64,000 nt of DNA from Sodiomyces alkalinus F11. Taxonomy: Eukaryota > Ascomycota > Sordariomycetes > Glomerellales > Plectosphaerellaceae. The notes beneath the pieces were generated by a model. It made no database searches. It had not been told where the DNA came from and saw only the letters and a program-made list of their open reading frames with translations. This document shows, in pieces, positions 31,242 through 43,568 of this stretch. Position 1 is the first letter of the stretch; every line of letters begins with the position of its first letter. Position numbers and translations under genes: made by a program. The stretch spans positions 1,725,471-1,789,470 of the forward strand of contig NW_021167079.1 in NCBI RefSeq assembly GCF_003711515.1, written 5' to 3'.

Positions 31242-33140
31242 ATGGCTTCAAGACCGGTTACATCAGCCTTCAGCTGCCTTCAATGCCGGACTTCGGTATT
31301 GAGGGCCTTCACATCCACTGCGTCTCCAGCAGCCACCGCTCTTCAGTCCCCCCGTCGCATCGGCCGCACAATACAGAGGTCCGACTTCGCCCAGCCACGA
31401 CAGTATATAACCACAAATACGACGACCAAAAGGCCAGCTGTGGATGAAGTCAAAGAAGACAAAGAGGATGGACAAGACTCCCAGGCAGTGCCGCAAAAGA
31501 CCGTCGATTCGACCGCCGAATCCCCATCGGAAAACAAAGAAGGCGACACGCCTTGGTATCTCCAGGTCGAGGCGCCTCTCCATGCCCCTATCGACCATGC
31601 CGCCAGCCTCCCCGATATCCCCGAAGGCTCCCCGCCCCTCGTCGAACCGTTGGTCAAATTTGTCTATGAAGAGATGGGTCTGGATGACCTAAATCTGCTC
31701 GACCTGCGCTCCCTCGATCCTCCTCCGGCCTTGGGCCCAAACCTCCTCATGCTCTTCGGCACAGCCCGCAGCGAACGTCACCTGCACGTCTCCTCGTCCC
31801 GCCTCGTCAAGTGGCTCCGAAACGAACACCGCGTCGAGGCCAGCGCCGATGGTCTCATCAGCCCCGGCGACCTCCGCACCAAGCTACGCCGTTTGCGCAG
31901 GAAGGCGAAGCTCCTCGGAACGAACGCCGTGGTCACCGGTGGCGACGACGGCATCACGACCGGTTGGATCTGCGTCAACCTGGGCACCATCGACCTACAC
32001 AGTGACGAAGCCGCCCACTTCGACGATGACGGGCGCATGTCAGGTTTCGGCGCTCCCGTGCTCGGCACTACGATCGTCATCCAGGTCATGACCGAGTCCA
32101 GGCGTGCCGAGCTGAATCTGGAGGAGTTGTGGAGCAAACAGCTCCGGAAGAGCAAGGAGGTCGAGGAGATCCGTCTGCAGTCCGAGCAAAGGGAGTTTCA
32201 CCGCAAATTCGGAAAGCTGTTTAACACGTCCAAACCCAAGACATCTGCGTCGTCGCCAGCTCGATCCCAGCAGACACGATTCTTCTCTACCTCTGGAACC
32301 GTGCGCCGTCCCCTCGCTCCCCTCACGGCACGCACACAGCCCATCGAATCCGAGGCGGGAGTCCAACCAGAGGCCGCACCCGAACCCGGCACATCTACGA
32401 CCTTCGACGAAGCCCGCACCCGCATCCGCGAAATCCAGCTAGGAGGAGCCGACTCCACCCCGGAAGAGGCAACCGCCCTCCTCAGCGCCATCTTCCGCTC
32501 CTCCCCGCGCGACCAAGACCTCCCCCCCACGCACGCCGCCCTCGCCGTCTCCCTTCTCCAAACCATGCACGAGCGCGGCCTCCCGCTCCTCACCCACGAC
32601 ACCCTCGTCACCATCATCGAAGCCCTCCTGACCTCAGGCGCCCACGGTCCCCGGGCCACCCAAGTGCAGACCAACCTCGAACACCTCCTCACCCGCGCCG
32701 TGCCCGCCCCGCCGCCCGACACCGCCCTCCTGCGCCTGCTGGACGCCTACTTCCGCCGCAACGACAGCGACCGCTTCTGGCGCCTGGCCTGGCGTCTCCG
32801 CCCGCAGCGCGCCGCCCCGCGCGGGCCCGTCCTGTACGAGTACGTCCTCCGCCGCGCCGCCTCTACCGCCAACCCCGCGTGGTGCGCCGACGCCCTGCGC
32901 GTGTGCGTCCCCGAGATGCCGAATGAGGACCCTCCTGTCCGGCCCGTCGGCGCGGTCTGGGATGCCCTGCGTGCTTGCCTCCGCGTCGCTGACCCGGGTG
33001 CCGAGGAACTTGCGTCCGCCACCTCGGCTGCTGTGGCGAGGAACCCGGAGGACCCGGAGCTGAAACGGCGTGCCAATGGCGAGTTTGTCAGGATGTACCG
33101 GCAGCTCAATGCTTGGAGGAAGCAGACGATTGGTGTGTAA
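31242..33140 (+). CDS. atp25: ATP25, mitochondrial ATP synthase assembly/mRNA stability protein (632 aa)
   Basis: ATP25 acts in mitochondria. In yeast its C-terminal half stabilises the ATP9 (Oli1) mRNA, and the N-terminal half, related to bacterial RsfS/DUF143, helps Atp9 ring assembly or ribosome function. A single exon. The ATG at 31242 starts a Ser/Arg/Thr-rich presequence (MASRPVTSAFSCLQC). The RsfS-like domain spans about residues 145-320: LNLLDLRSLDPPPALGPNLL, FGTARSERHLHVSSSRLVKW, LGTNAVVTGGDDGITTGWIC and TIVIQVMTESRRAELNLEEL. The C-terminal half (about 390-632) is helical, with ARTRIREIQLGG and LPLLTHDTLVTIIEALLTSG. The frame is also open upstream from a TTG, but the ATG gives a normal start. 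Confidence 0.93.
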   Translation: MASRPVTSAFSCLQCRTSVLRAFTSTASPAATALQSPRRIGRTIQRSDFAQPRQYITTNTTTKRPAVDEVKEDKEDGQDSQAVPQKTVDSTAESPSENKEGDTPWYLQVEAPLHAPIDHAASLPDIPEGSPPLVEPLVKFVYEEMGLDDLNLLDLRSLDPPPALGPNLLMLFGTARSERHLHVSSSRLVKWLRNEHRVEASADGLISPGDLRTKLRRLRRKAKLLGTNAVVTGGDDGITTGWICVNLGTIDLHSDEAAHFDDDGRMSGFGAPVLGTTIVIQVMTESRRAELNLEELWSKQLRKSKEVEEIRLQSEQREFHRKFGKLFNTSKPKTSASSPARSQQTRFFSTSGTVRRPLAPLTARTQPIESEAGVQPEAAPEPGTSTTFDEARTRIREIQLGGADSTPEEATALLSAIFRSSPRDQDLPPTHAALAVSLLQTMHERGLPLLTHDTLVTIIEALLTSGAHGPRATQVQTNLEHLLTRAVPAPPPDTALLRLLDAYFRRNDSDRFWRLAWRLRPQRAAPRGPVLYEYVLRRAASTANPAWCADALRVCVPEMPNEDPPVRPVGAVWDALRACLRVADPGAEELASATSAAVARNPEDPELKRRANGEFVRMYRQLNAWRKQTIGV

Positions 33141-34064
33141 TGCTAGGGTCTGGAAGGTTGACCAGGAAATGTTTTGTACAAAATGGAGAATAGAGAAGCT
33201 GAATAGTTGACTGGATCCGTGGCTGTATGATAGAATTGGCAGCATGTTGGTGTACAATGCTTTGTAAGTTAAAAAGAAACAAAAAGTCGAACGGAGCACC
33301 AATATCCGAGAATATATGCAGAGCACCACGGGGCATCATCTCAACGAATTCCAAGCTTCAAGGGAATTAATATTCACACACTCGTAGAATCACATCCAGG
33401 CAGCCCTTTGCCAACGCATATGCAACAATGTATCCAGGAACCCCATGTTTGATATCGCTAACACTAGCTAAGCAGTAACACAGATGAGAAAGCAGGGAAA
33501 CCCAGCGTCCTGTCCTACAGCTTACAGCCTACAGCCTACAGCTCACCAACAAACTAACGTCTCGCTCTTTCGTCTGCTACGCCAACCCAACCATTACCCC
33601 TGACCGGAATAGGAACGCTTGCGAAAAAGGGCCGCTGTATCGACCAACGCCTGCCACACCAAACAGACCCTCGTCACAAATTCGGCTCGGGTCATGTACG
33701 GCACTATGTCCTCCTCCCGCCCTATTCTCCATGCTCTCGTCACTTTTTCGTTTTTGGCTGCTTTTCTCCCACAGATCCTCCTCCAGCTTCCCCCCGCACA
33801 AAGTAAAAAAAGAAAAAAAGAAGTCGCAAAGGCTGAGAAACTTGCAGTCAGGTCCATCTCATAGCGTCGTGGCCCCATTCACATAGTCGCATGTGTTTTA
33901 AAGTACACCGCTCCGCTCCGTTCCCTTATCCACTATCGGAGGGGCCCCATGCACGGACCATGTCATTTTTGGTCTGGGAGTACGTGGCATCTTTTTTTAT
34001 TTTTTTGATCACCAAAAGACGCAAGACGCCTCCGGATGCGGGAGTCGATCCTGCGAAAGCCACC
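33141..34064. other. Intergenic between convergent genes
   Basis: No gene supported. It holds the 3' ends of atp25 and the POM33-like gene. There is an A-rich run near 33803-33822 and a T-rich run near 33988-34008. A tRNA-like T-arm near 34040 was considered and rejected. Confidence 0.4.
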
Positions 34065-35214
34065 CTAAGAGGTCTTCTTGGGGGCCGAAGCACCGCTCAG
34101 GTAACGGTTGATGTCGGTATGGACGTAGAACTGACGAGCGCCATTCTTGATGCCTTCCCAGACCTGGCGCGCCTGAGGCGGGGTGCCCTGGTTGCCGATG
34201 GCCGAATCGACGCGGGCCTCAAGCTCGGCCACGCTGTTCTGCACGTGCGAGCTCTGGGCGTACCGGGCGCGGACGAAGGCGGTGTACAGGGCGATCAGGA
34301 TCCAGGAGCGGCGCTTGAACAGGAGGGCGGAGACGAAGACGCGGAGCCAGAGGGCGAGCTCGAGCTTCGCGACGATGGACATGGAAGAGTCGTAGTACTG
34401 CTTGACGAAAGCGCCGATCCTCTCGGCGATGGGGTTCGGGGCATATTGCGGCTTTCCGTTGGGGGAGGCGCCCGCTGCTGCGGGGACGGGCTTGGGAGGG
34501 CTAAGGGTGGGAATCAGGTTGGCGCGAGAGTAGGTGGCCACATGGAAGATCGAGTAGATGGTATAGGGCAGCAGAGCAAGAGGGTACTGAGGGAAGAGAA
34601 GCCACACAAGAGCCATTCCTAAAAGTGAAAGAGGCGGTCAGATAGGTTCTTGAAAGGCGAGGGAGCAAGGAAAGGAGGAAAAGCAACTCACCAAGGTACT
34701 GGACGTTCTCGTCACCCATGATGGTGAGAGGATGGGCGAGATTCTTGGCGCCGGCACGAGCTCGTGCCCTCCAAGTCTTGTAAACGACAATGCCATAGGT
34801 GACGGCCGCGGCGAAAAAGGCAGTTCGGTAGGATAATTTGGCTATGCCTGAATAGTAGTTCATGCGAACCCACGATAGGAAGTAGCGGAAGGTGCAGAGG
34901 ATGAGGACAAAGTGTCTGGTAGCTTGCGGTCAGCAGTGGACGCGACAGTGCGTTGGGGACAACATTTTGTGGATGATCAAGATTGTGCGTGTCGTGTCGC
35001 AGAAGCGAGACGGTCGAGGCAGAGAGGGAGGGAATCAGACATACCCAGCAAACCAACCGACTAGTCAAGGCATTCGGGTTAGCATCGAACAGGGACAGAG
35101 GAACAGAGATGCCAAACAGCCGGGATAGGGGCAAAGGAGCATACACTGCAGGGTCTGCGCAAGTTGCAGCAGCCTCTGAGACAGAGGAAGGTCGGCAGAT
35201 GGAGGGGGCGCCAT
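34065..35214 (-). CDS. pom33: POM33/TMEM33-family membrane protein (287 aa)
   Basis: TMEM33/Pom33 proteins are multi-pass proteins of the nuclear envelope and ER; in yeast Pom33 helps distribute nuclear pores. Four exons: 35214-35145, 35060-35045, 34915-34692 and 34618-34065. Exon 2 is only 16 nt. It is supported because it joins LQ to FGWFAGHFVLILCTFRYFLS in phase, the conserved first membrane region. Later parts are RMNYYSGIAKLSYRTAFF (second hydrophobic segment), GMALVWLLFPQYPLALLPYT and the amphipathic C-terminal region with KLELALWLRVFVSALLFKRR and YVHTDINRYLSG. The Pro/Ala stretch near residues 150-170 is variable. Localisation is inferred from the family. Confidence 0.85.
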
Positions 35215-36410
35215 AGTAACGTATCGAGCGAGATATGACAGTCCAGTCGGGTTGAAGAGGACCAAGTAAATAACCCAAGAATAGCTCGAAGAGCAAGTAG
35301 GAATTTGTGCCGGCTGTTGTGAGTTGAGGCGACAATCAGGCGGGAGTTTTGCAGGCAGCACCAGAAAATAAAAAGGTGATGATGACGGTGATGGTGATGA
35401 GCGTTGAAGCCTTGTCGGGAAATCGGATATCGGGCAGGTGGCAGGAAAGTGGAAATATTCTAGCCTAGCTGAAGTGCCCGATAGACAGGGTAGACAAAAT
35501 GGTGGCGGGTGCTGAGCCTGTGGAGGAGGTCGGTGAGGTCAAGGGTCGGGACGGATGTGGCTTAGCTTGGTTCTCATGCAAAATCCCTTGTGAGAAATGC
35601 GGCTGAAAGCGTGATAAAGATTCCTTCTTATGTAACAGCCGCCCAGGCCCACCTAGAGTCGACAGAATCGTCCTTGCCTGTGCGTGTTACCGAGTTTTCT
35701 TTGCGTACTCTTCTTTCGTTTGGGCTATTTTCCTCCTCGGATTCTCTTATTATGAATGCCGTCAAAGCTGAACTGGGTGGCTATTGTGAGTTGATGAAGA
35801 AGAAAACACAATAGGGAGGGGATTGTGAATAAAGCCGATAATGTTGGGACTGGAGAGAGAGAAATTCAAAACTCAAGAAGAAGACGTGGAGAGCTTGGGA
35901 AAGACCTCCTTCGTTTTGATTAAGTGTACGGGTAAGGTAGCTTTAGCTTGTTAACTGTTGCACGGAAGCGACGACGTCATTACCTTCTCTCCAATTGCCA
36001 TTACGCCCCTTTGTGACCGCCGCCTTCAGTCACATTTCGTCACCACCTCGAGTCAAACCCAAGCTAGCTACCTTAGGTACCTTACCTTATCCAAGGCCCA
36101 GCCAAAGTCCGTCCTGAGGAACTCGAGCCAAGGGGTTGCACAGCGTGGTAGCCATTGGTTCAAACTGTGCTACCTGTCCTCCTGTGTACACGAAAGCACA
36201 GTGTCAATGCAAGGCATGCTACCGTTGTTGTGGACAGTGTAAGGTACGTATCCAAGTACTGTAGTTGGAGAAATGCGGGACAAGTTGGGGAAGCTACGAG
36301 AAACGTTGAGACGCTGGATGCAAAACCAACCACTCGAGCCTCGTCTTCTCCTCCACTCGCAGACCCAGGTTCTTCTCTCGAGTGTCCAATTCACAGTGAA
36401 GGTCGCAAAC
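35215..36410. other. Divergent promoter region, pom33 and alg9
   Basis: About 1.2 kb without a supported gene. Near 36070-36092 is another copy of the TACCTTAGGTACCTTA-type palindrome seen at 9.65 kb and 43.47 kb. Confidence 0.45.
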
Positions 36411-38478
36411 ATGCCTTCTCAAGCTCCGCAACATCAACAGCGGCGCGAATACGTCCACCCTGCTGCCAGCCATGCCAAACGAAAGTGCGCCTATTCCAAT
36501 GCCCCACGCCCGGACCTTCACCTCGCAATCACCTTCCCTTGTCGCGAGTCCAGCTTCCTCGTACTAACTCCTTTGCCTGTGCAAATCTACAGATCCTCGA
36601 GTCCCTATGCAATAGCGCCCAGCTTCGCCTTCTACTGCTTCCTCCTCGCCGGCTTAGTGTCCGCCTGGTTCGCCCCGATCCAAGACTGCGACGAGACCTT
36701 CAACTACTACGAACCCACCCACTACCTGTCCCACAGCTACGGCCTTCAGACCTGGGAATACTCCCCGACATATGCCATCCGCAGCTGGTTGTACATCGCC
36801 CTCCATGCCGTCGTGGGGAATATCCGCCGTCTCTTGCCCCGACCGACCAAGGTCGCCGAGTTCTATTTCATCCGCTACGGCCTCGCTCTGGCCTGCGCCG
36901 TTTGCCAGACCCTCCTCTACTGTGTCGTCAGCACCACCGTCAATGCCCGCATTGGATTCTTCTTCCTCCTGGCCACCGTCCTCAGCGCCGGCAACTTCCA
37001 CGCCAGCACCGCCTTCCTCCCTTCCAGCTTCGCCATGTACGCCGCCATGCTCGGCGCCGCCGCCTGCATGAACTGGCGCGGAGGTGTCAAGACCGCTCAG
37101 GGCATCACTTGGTTCGCCGTCGGCGCGGTCTTCGGCTGGCCCTTCGCCGCTGCTTTGTGTATCCCTTTCGTCTTGGAGGAATTGCTTCTCGCATTCATCG
37201 GGGACCCTGAGAGCTCTATCGAGGCCATCCACCGCCTTGTGCGCGGTGTGGCGGCCAGTTTTATCCTTTTGGTATGTTCGCCTGCCCCCCCCCCCCCCCC
37301 CCCCCCCCCTTTTCTTTTCTTTTTTTTCCCTTCCTATTTCTTTTCTTCCCCAACGCGTTATATATTCCCTTCAAACTTCCGAGTACTTCGCATGTCATAA
37401 GTGCTGAGAAAGATGGCCCCAGTTGGTCGACTCGGGTGTCAACACCTTCTTCTACAGGCACATCGAGATTGTCCCCTGGAACATTGTCAAGTACAACGTG
37501 TTCGGCGACACCGGCGGTCCCGACCTCTACGGAACCGAGCCCTGGACATTCTACTTCCGTAACCTGCTCCTCAACTTCAACATCTGGTTTGTCCTCGCCC
37601 TGCTCTGCCTCCCCATCTTCCTCCTCCGCAAGATCGTGGCGCCCTCCTCGCAAGACGTCCGCTCGGGCCTGCGCCTCTTCGTCTTCATGGCTCCTTTCTA
37701 CCTCTGGCTCGCCATCTTTACCCTCCAGCCCCACAAGGAGGAGCGATTCATGTATCCGGCCTACCCATTCCTCGCCCTCAACGGCGCCATTGCCCTACAC
37801 ATCATCCTCACCTCCCTCGGCCGTGTCAGCGCGGGCACCTTCCTCGGCAAGGTCCCCGCCCGGCTCAGAGCCCTCTCCGTCCTCGCCGTCCTCGGTTTCT
37901 CCGCCTTTGTGGCTCTCGCCCGCATCTACGGCCTAGTCACCGCGTACTCTGCGCCGCTCGAGATCTACGCCCCTCTCGCCATCCCCACATCCGCAGGCGG
38001 CGTAGGCGGACACTACGGCGACTTCGTCTGCCTCGGCAAAGAGTGGCACCGCTTCCCGTCCTCCTACTTCCTCCCCGACGACATGCACGCCAAATTCATC
38101 CGCTCCGAGTTCCGCGGCCTCCTGCCGGGCGAATTCTCCGAGGCCGGCACGGGTTTCGGCTTCTGGAGCGGCACCTGGCTGCCCACCAGCGGGATGAACG
38201 ACCGCAACCAGGAGGACCCGTCCAAGTACGTCGATCTCCGCACCTGCTCCTTCCTCGTCGACACCCAGTACCCCGAACGTACCGGCGCGCTCCCGCCCAA
38301 CGAACCCGACTACGTCGCCGACGAGGAGAAGTGGGCCATTGTCAAGTGCGTTCCTTTCCTCGACGCCGCCAACACCCATGTTTTGGCCCGCGCGCTTTGG
38401 GTGCCTGATTCGCCGCTTGTGCCGGAGAGGTATCAGAGGAAATGGGGCCGGCACTGTCTCTTGCGACGGAAAGGTTAG
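36411..38478 (+). CDS. alg9: ALG9 alpha-1,2-mannosyltransferase, GT22 (602 aa)
   Basis: ALG9 adds mannose from dolichol-phosphate-mannose to the lumenal lipid-linked oligosaccharide in the ER. Exons: 36411-36484, 36593-37271 and 37423-38478. The first intron (36485-36592) is 108 nt, a multiple of three with no stop, so the sequence can be read through. I call it an intron because ACTAAC lies 24 nt before CTACAG and the extra 36 residues are not family-like. The catalytic loop is FAPIQDCDETFNYYEPTHYL, then YGLQTWEYSP. Further motifs are NTFFYRHIEIVPWNIVKYNV, LYGTEPWTFYFRNLLLNFN and FTLQPHKEERFMYPAYP, the GT22 signature. About 8-9 membrane segments are visible. The second intron contains 25 consecutive C. 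Confidence 0.92.
37272..37422 (+). repeat. Homopolymer C25 in alg9 intron 2
   Basis: C occupies every position from 37285 to 37309, followed by a T-rich run. The matching strand is poly-G, which can form quadruplexes and is hard to sequence, so the length may not be exact. It lies inside the 151-nt intron, just after the GTATGT donor. Confidence 0.8.
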
Positions 38479-39908
38479 AACCTAATGATTGAAGAGGGGA
38501 AAGAAAGAATAAAAAGAAAAGGAAGAAGGAAGGAAGAAGGAATGAAACACCCTGGTATCGGACTACTATGTGGATGAAGAAAGGCGGGAGAGATACTCCG
38601 CGTGTAGACTGCTCAGCTATGCTGTACCTAGCTCCGTAGACATTTGTATAGTAGAGCCTGGGAGATAGGGCCAGGCATGGTGATAATCTGCAATGCTTCA
38701 TATGCGGGTTCGTCCTGAGGGAGGAGGGAGGCCAGCTTTCAAAACAACGAAATGAAAACTGACTTTTGTAATCGTATTCCATTCATCCACAGTCCAGGTA
38801 CAATATCAATATCCTGGGCCTATTCGAGGAGAATCGTAGTGAGCGCGCACCCACACATGCATTCCTTGGGATGTGGTTGGAAGGAACAGATCCGAAGTGA
38901 GGACTCGACTCTTGGAACGGAAAACACCACTTTACCTAGGCAACGGGGAAATCGTGGTCTGCGACAAGCTTGTTTTTCCATCTTAACTGATGGCACGAGG
39001 AGCAAACTCACCTACCCTGACTGTCGTCATCTTCATCAGGGACGCCTGTTGTCTGTCGAGATACTGCATGTGACTACTACCAACAGACAGATAGGCTGCG
39101 ATCTGGAACTTACCATGGACGCCGTCTCTCTCATCGTCTACACGAACCAGAGAAATGGGTAGTCCAGCCACAGTCGTACGGCACTTCAGTCTGCTCATCG
39201 GTTCCTTCGTCGTGGACCGGTGTCATACGGGGGACTATGCTGCAGGTATATAAAGCTCGTGGGTAGCTTGGTGCTGGGTCTGGGGCCTGATGGTTACTCT
39301 GCAACCTCCCCTCTGGGGATATGTCAGCGTTTTAAGTGGCAGCTGTCGAGGCTTCCCTCTCGTCCTAGGAAGTTAATTGGTGTCTCCTGCACCAAGAGGG
39401 CGCAACATGCTGAAGGGTGGTTAATATCTGGAGGTTGTGGGAAAGCAAGGGCGATGGGGCGAGAACGCATCAACAAGATGTTGTTCCCTACGCCGCCAAT
39501 GCGGCGAGGAAACTAGAATTGATCATGATGTCCTCCCTCAAAAACCGAAGGAGGTGAAGCCACGAGGGGTTTGGACTTGACGATAAAGGCGCACGCCATC
39601 CTGAGAAAAGACCAGTCCCAAATCCAAGTCCCAATGCAACGAGGAAAGCATACGGCCAGCCAAACATGTGACCTTACGCCCCAAAAATCCCAGTAGCTGC
39701 TCCCAAAAAAAAAAAAAAAAAACACCGACCCTCTGCTGTGCAGGCTTCTTTCTCTCTGCTAGATAAACGGCTTGCGCTTTGCAAACCGTTTCAAGCCTCT
39801 ACAAGGCGCAGGTGCATCTTCGGGGTATGTATCGCGAATATAAAATCAAAAGAAGAACTTGGAAGACAGTCCCACAAATCTCTAGCCCTTCACCAACTAA
39901 ATAAAGAG
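38479..39908. other. Intergenic between convergent genes
   Basis: About 1.4 kb without a supported gene between alg9 and the transporter gene. It contains an A18 run at 39705-39722. Open frames here have no recognisable features. Confidence 0.4.
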
Positions 39909-42144
39909 TTATGTTATTGTAGCGGAGACTTTCTCCTCAGAGAGTTCATCCGCCGACGCGACAGGCGGGCTGTCGTCCTTCTTTTCCCGCCCATCCACGG
40001 CGGCGTCATCCTGGCTTCCGCTTCCAGACTCCAGCCGGTCGGTCATCTCGGCGTCCAAGATTCCCAGCGTGACACGCGGGGCATAGTCGGTCCTGCCTTC
40101 GTTGCGGCGCTGGGGCGGAATGAAGACGTCGAACCATCGGGGGAGGATGAAGCCGAGCACAATCATAATCAGCGCGATATGAGCGATACCGAAGCCGAGG
40201 ATGTGCAGCGGGTCGCGACGGCCCTCGGCGTAAAAGGCGGGATAGGAAAAGCTGTACACGATGGCGAGGATCGGCGCGGCGATGTACTTGACCAGAGGGC
40301 CCCAGAACACGGGGATGTCCCAGTTCTTGCCGGAGCCGACGATGACGTTCAGGTCGCGGCGAAGTTGCTCGGCCTAAGAGGGAGTGGAAGAGAAGAGGTT
40401 AGAGGGCGGGGAGGACGCAACCAAAGGGCAAACCATGGAAACTCGAAGGCAGGAGAAGCCAATGCTTACCGAATAGAAGGCCATGTACCAGAAGCGGGCC
40501 AGGAACGCATTCCTACCCCAGAAGGAGGGAGCGGGTACATCCGGGGTCTTCGCAAGGAAAACGGCCGCCACGGCGGCGATGATGTAGATACCGAATCCGA
40601 CGCCGGCGCCCACTTCGGCCGCGACGGCCTGGGCCACAATCACGCCAAAGATCTGTCCACCGAAGAAAGCAAACTGGTACGTCCAGAACGCAGGCTTGCC
40701 AACCTGACCGGCCACATCTTTCCAGCGGTAGACAGTGGTGGAGGTCACGCACTCGGACCAGACGACGAAGACGAGGGCCACGTCGTTCACCCAGCGATCC
40801 ACTCCGGTAAGCAGCCAGTAGCCGAACTCGGTGCAGTACGGGAGCGACAGCATGAGCGAGAGGACGGTGAGGGCGGTGACGACGACCGGGCGCGGGGTCT
40901 TAATGCCGGAGTCCATGACCATGGTGACGACGGCGTCCAGCATTGCGAACGCGGAACTGAAACCGAGGGTCATGAGGGTGAAGAAGAGCACAATGGCCCA
41001 GAAGTTGGCGCCCGGCATCTCTACCATGGCGAGCGGTAGGGTCTGGAAACCGATGGTGAAGCCGCCGATACGGACGCCCTCCTGGGGCCACATCCGGGTG
41101 AAGCCCACGACGCCGTAGACGGCGAAGGCGGCGATGTTCTCGAATGCCACGTTGCTGCTGACAATGGCAATGGCGTCGACGACGGCATTCGAGTGTTTGC
41201 GGTTGTACGAGGCGTATGAAGTGAAGTAGCCGAAGCCGACACCAGTAGAGAAGAACACCTAGTGGAAGAGGAGGAACAAAGATGTTAGCAACTAAGCGCC
41301 AGGTGCCAGGGGGGACAGGGCGGATGAGAAGAAGAAGGGGGGGGGAGGGGTCGCGACTCACCTGTCCACAAGCCGTCTGCCAGATCTCACCACGGCCGAG
41401 CAAGGAACCTCGCCAAGTAGCCCAGAATAGCTTCACGCCTTCTCCCGCGTTCTCAAGTGAAAGCGAACGACCAATAAGGACGACGGTCATGATGATTGGG
41501 AGGCCCATGGTGAAGTAGACGACGCGGCCGGTCAGGCCCACGCCGCGAAAGATGCAGAGCCAGATCAGGAACCAGGTAAAGACCATCCAGCCGGTGGTCT
41601 CGCCCAACATGGCGATTCCGGGGTATTCGCGGTAGCCGGAGGCGCTGGCATTGGCCTCGATGGGAACCGGGTTCATGATGACCCTGTCATCGAAGAATTC
41701 CTGTCCGCGACCCGCCCAAGGCAGCGGGCTGTGGAAAGAGTAGCGAAAGTACGTCATGATCCAGGCGAGGTTCACGGTGAAGTAGGGACCGACGACGAAG
41801 CCGATGAAGAGCAGACTCATGCCGGTGCCCCTGAGGCGCCGGTTGATGCTGTTGAAGGCGATGACGGTGCCGCCTCGGTGGGCCTGGCCGATGGCGATTT
41901 CGAGGACGAGGACGGGGATAGCGATGAGGAAGACGGCCATGAGGTACGGGATGAACCACTGCAAGCCATAGTTGTTGTAGACTTGAGAGGGGTAGCGCAG
42001 CAGGTTTCCCATGCCGGCGCATCCGCCCATGGACGCCAGCAAGAAGGCTGCCCGGGAGGGCCATAGATCGCGGCCATCGGCGGCTTTGGCGGGCGGAGGG
42101 GCCAACCATCCGCCGACCTTCTTGAGGACGGCCAAGGCACGCAT
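39909..42144 (-). CDS. Sodium:neurotransmitter symporter (SNF/SLC6-like) family transporter (678 aa)
   Basis: Three in-phase exons: 42144-41362, 41258-40470 and 40373-39909. The product is a multi-pass plasma-membrane transporter of the LeuT fold. TM1 carries FLLASMGGCAGMGNLLRYPS, the family signature region with its unwound Gly-rich centre. VLVLEIAIGQAHRGG follows TM2. Later segments include GMSLLFIGFVVGPYFTVNLA, WMVFTWFLIWLCIFRGVG, STGVGFGYFTSYASYNRKH (TM6 region), FENIAAFAVYGVVGF and GFSSAFAMLDAVVTMVMDSG. About 12 membrane segments fit. The cytosolic C-tail (about 60 residues) is acidic and Ser-rich. Amino-acid or related substrate and sodium coupling are family-level inferences. A long opposite-strand frame (39738-41039) is only its shadow. 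Confidence 0.9.
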
Positions 42145-43563
42145 GGCGGTTTACCGAGTGGACGGGAGGAGAGGGGGTAGGTCAAGAGACGTATCGTTAT
42201 GGTAAGAAAAGAAAGCAGGTCAGGTCGAGACGCAATGGGCCAGGAGAGTCCCAATTCCCGAGGTTTCTTCTTTTCTTTTCTGATTTCTGTTTGTCGAGAT
42301 TGTGCGACCCTTTCTCCAGACAAACGATTCGAATTCGAGGACGGTCGAGAGGTTGTTGGAGAGCGAACGTCCACCAAAGAGTAGCGACGTGAAAGAATAA
42401 TAAAATAAAAATAAAAAGACGAAGAAAGAGAGTAGGAGGGGGGAAACAGAAGGGGGAGAAAAGGAGAAGGAAAGGGAAGTTGGGAAAAAAGATCGACACT
42501 CGACCGCGATCCCGGTTTTATTTAAGCAACGAACTCTTGGGCGAAGAGGCCGATTTCGAGTCGTCTGGGTCGAAGGAAGTGGTAATATATCGACCACGGG
42601 TTTCTTATTACGTCTTCCCAGGTCAAAACGAGCGGCACAGGTCACTGCCGAAGCTGAACAAATCCTTGAGCAAGGTTCAGGCAGGGTAGAGAATCCACGC
42701 CAAGGGTCTTGGGGGCACCCTTGGTACCCGTAGCGGCAATGGTGGAGGAAGATGACCCTTTCATGCACACAACAGCAGCTTGGACTGTGTCTCGGGCACG
42801 CCGCGGGGTGATGGTTGGATGGGTCCCCGTCACTATGCGAGTGGGATTGTCGTTGATCGTCGCTCGGTCTTCGCTGCCCGGTGATAGTACGTGTAATGCA
42901 ACATGGTGTTGGTGCTAACGAAAGAGAAGAGAAATTGGATTTCCACTCTGTTGCAGATGGGGGGCAGACGCAGAAGGTAATAAACGATCCGGGGATATGG
43001 TCGTAAGTCAAGTCGTAAGTCGTGTACGGCATCTGGAACGAGGAAAATGTACCGAGTAGGTTTTAGTAAGTGTTTAAAGTATCCATCCGAGTAAGGTATA
43101 CGAATGTTCGCGTTTCCATGGGGCAGTTTGTAGTGAGTACTCCGAGAAATGGGATGATTGTATTGCAAATACAACGGGAAAATTGCGTGCTTCTTGAATC
43201 TCAACCGGAGTGAACTGGCGGGGATGTTGGTGGATGGGACTTGGGTAAGGCTGTCGTGTCGGTAAGTGAGTGTACCTTAGTGCGATAGAGCTTATCCGTA
43301 CGCGTACAGGTACCAGGTACCCATATGTGGGAAGGGTCGTGCTTCGAGTTCAGGGCACACCCATTAAGCCGACAGACAGTACGACGAAGTACTCCATATT
43401 GTATCCGTACATGCTTCCATGTGCTCGATACCTCGTTTGTGTATGTCCGAATTCTGCGTACCTTAGATAAGGTACCTTACGAAGAACCCGACTTGATAGT
43501 GACTTTCCTCAGGGCAAAAAGGCGTACGAAGAACGTCGTACCTTGAGGTAGTTTCGAACCGGC
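42145..43563. other. Upstream region of the transporter, up to the transposon
   Basis: No gene supported. It includes the transporter's 5' leader (AG/TC-rich, 42240-42490). Near 43460-43480 there is a GTACCTTAGATAAGGTACCTTA palindromic cluster. The base composition here is normal and changes sharply at 43564. Confidence 0.45.
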
Positions 43564-43568
43564 GTTCC

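Noticed and set aside
34028..34062. tRNA-like T-arm (GCGGG..TCGAT..CCTGC) downstream of the POM33-like gene
   Set aside because: The loop lacks the TTC start, and no matching D-arm, anticodon arm or acceptor stem is visible in either strand.
39738..41039. 433-codon plus-strand frame
   Set aside because: It is the shadow of the SNF-type transporter on the minus strand; its composition is Gly/Arg/Asp/His-rich without motifs.
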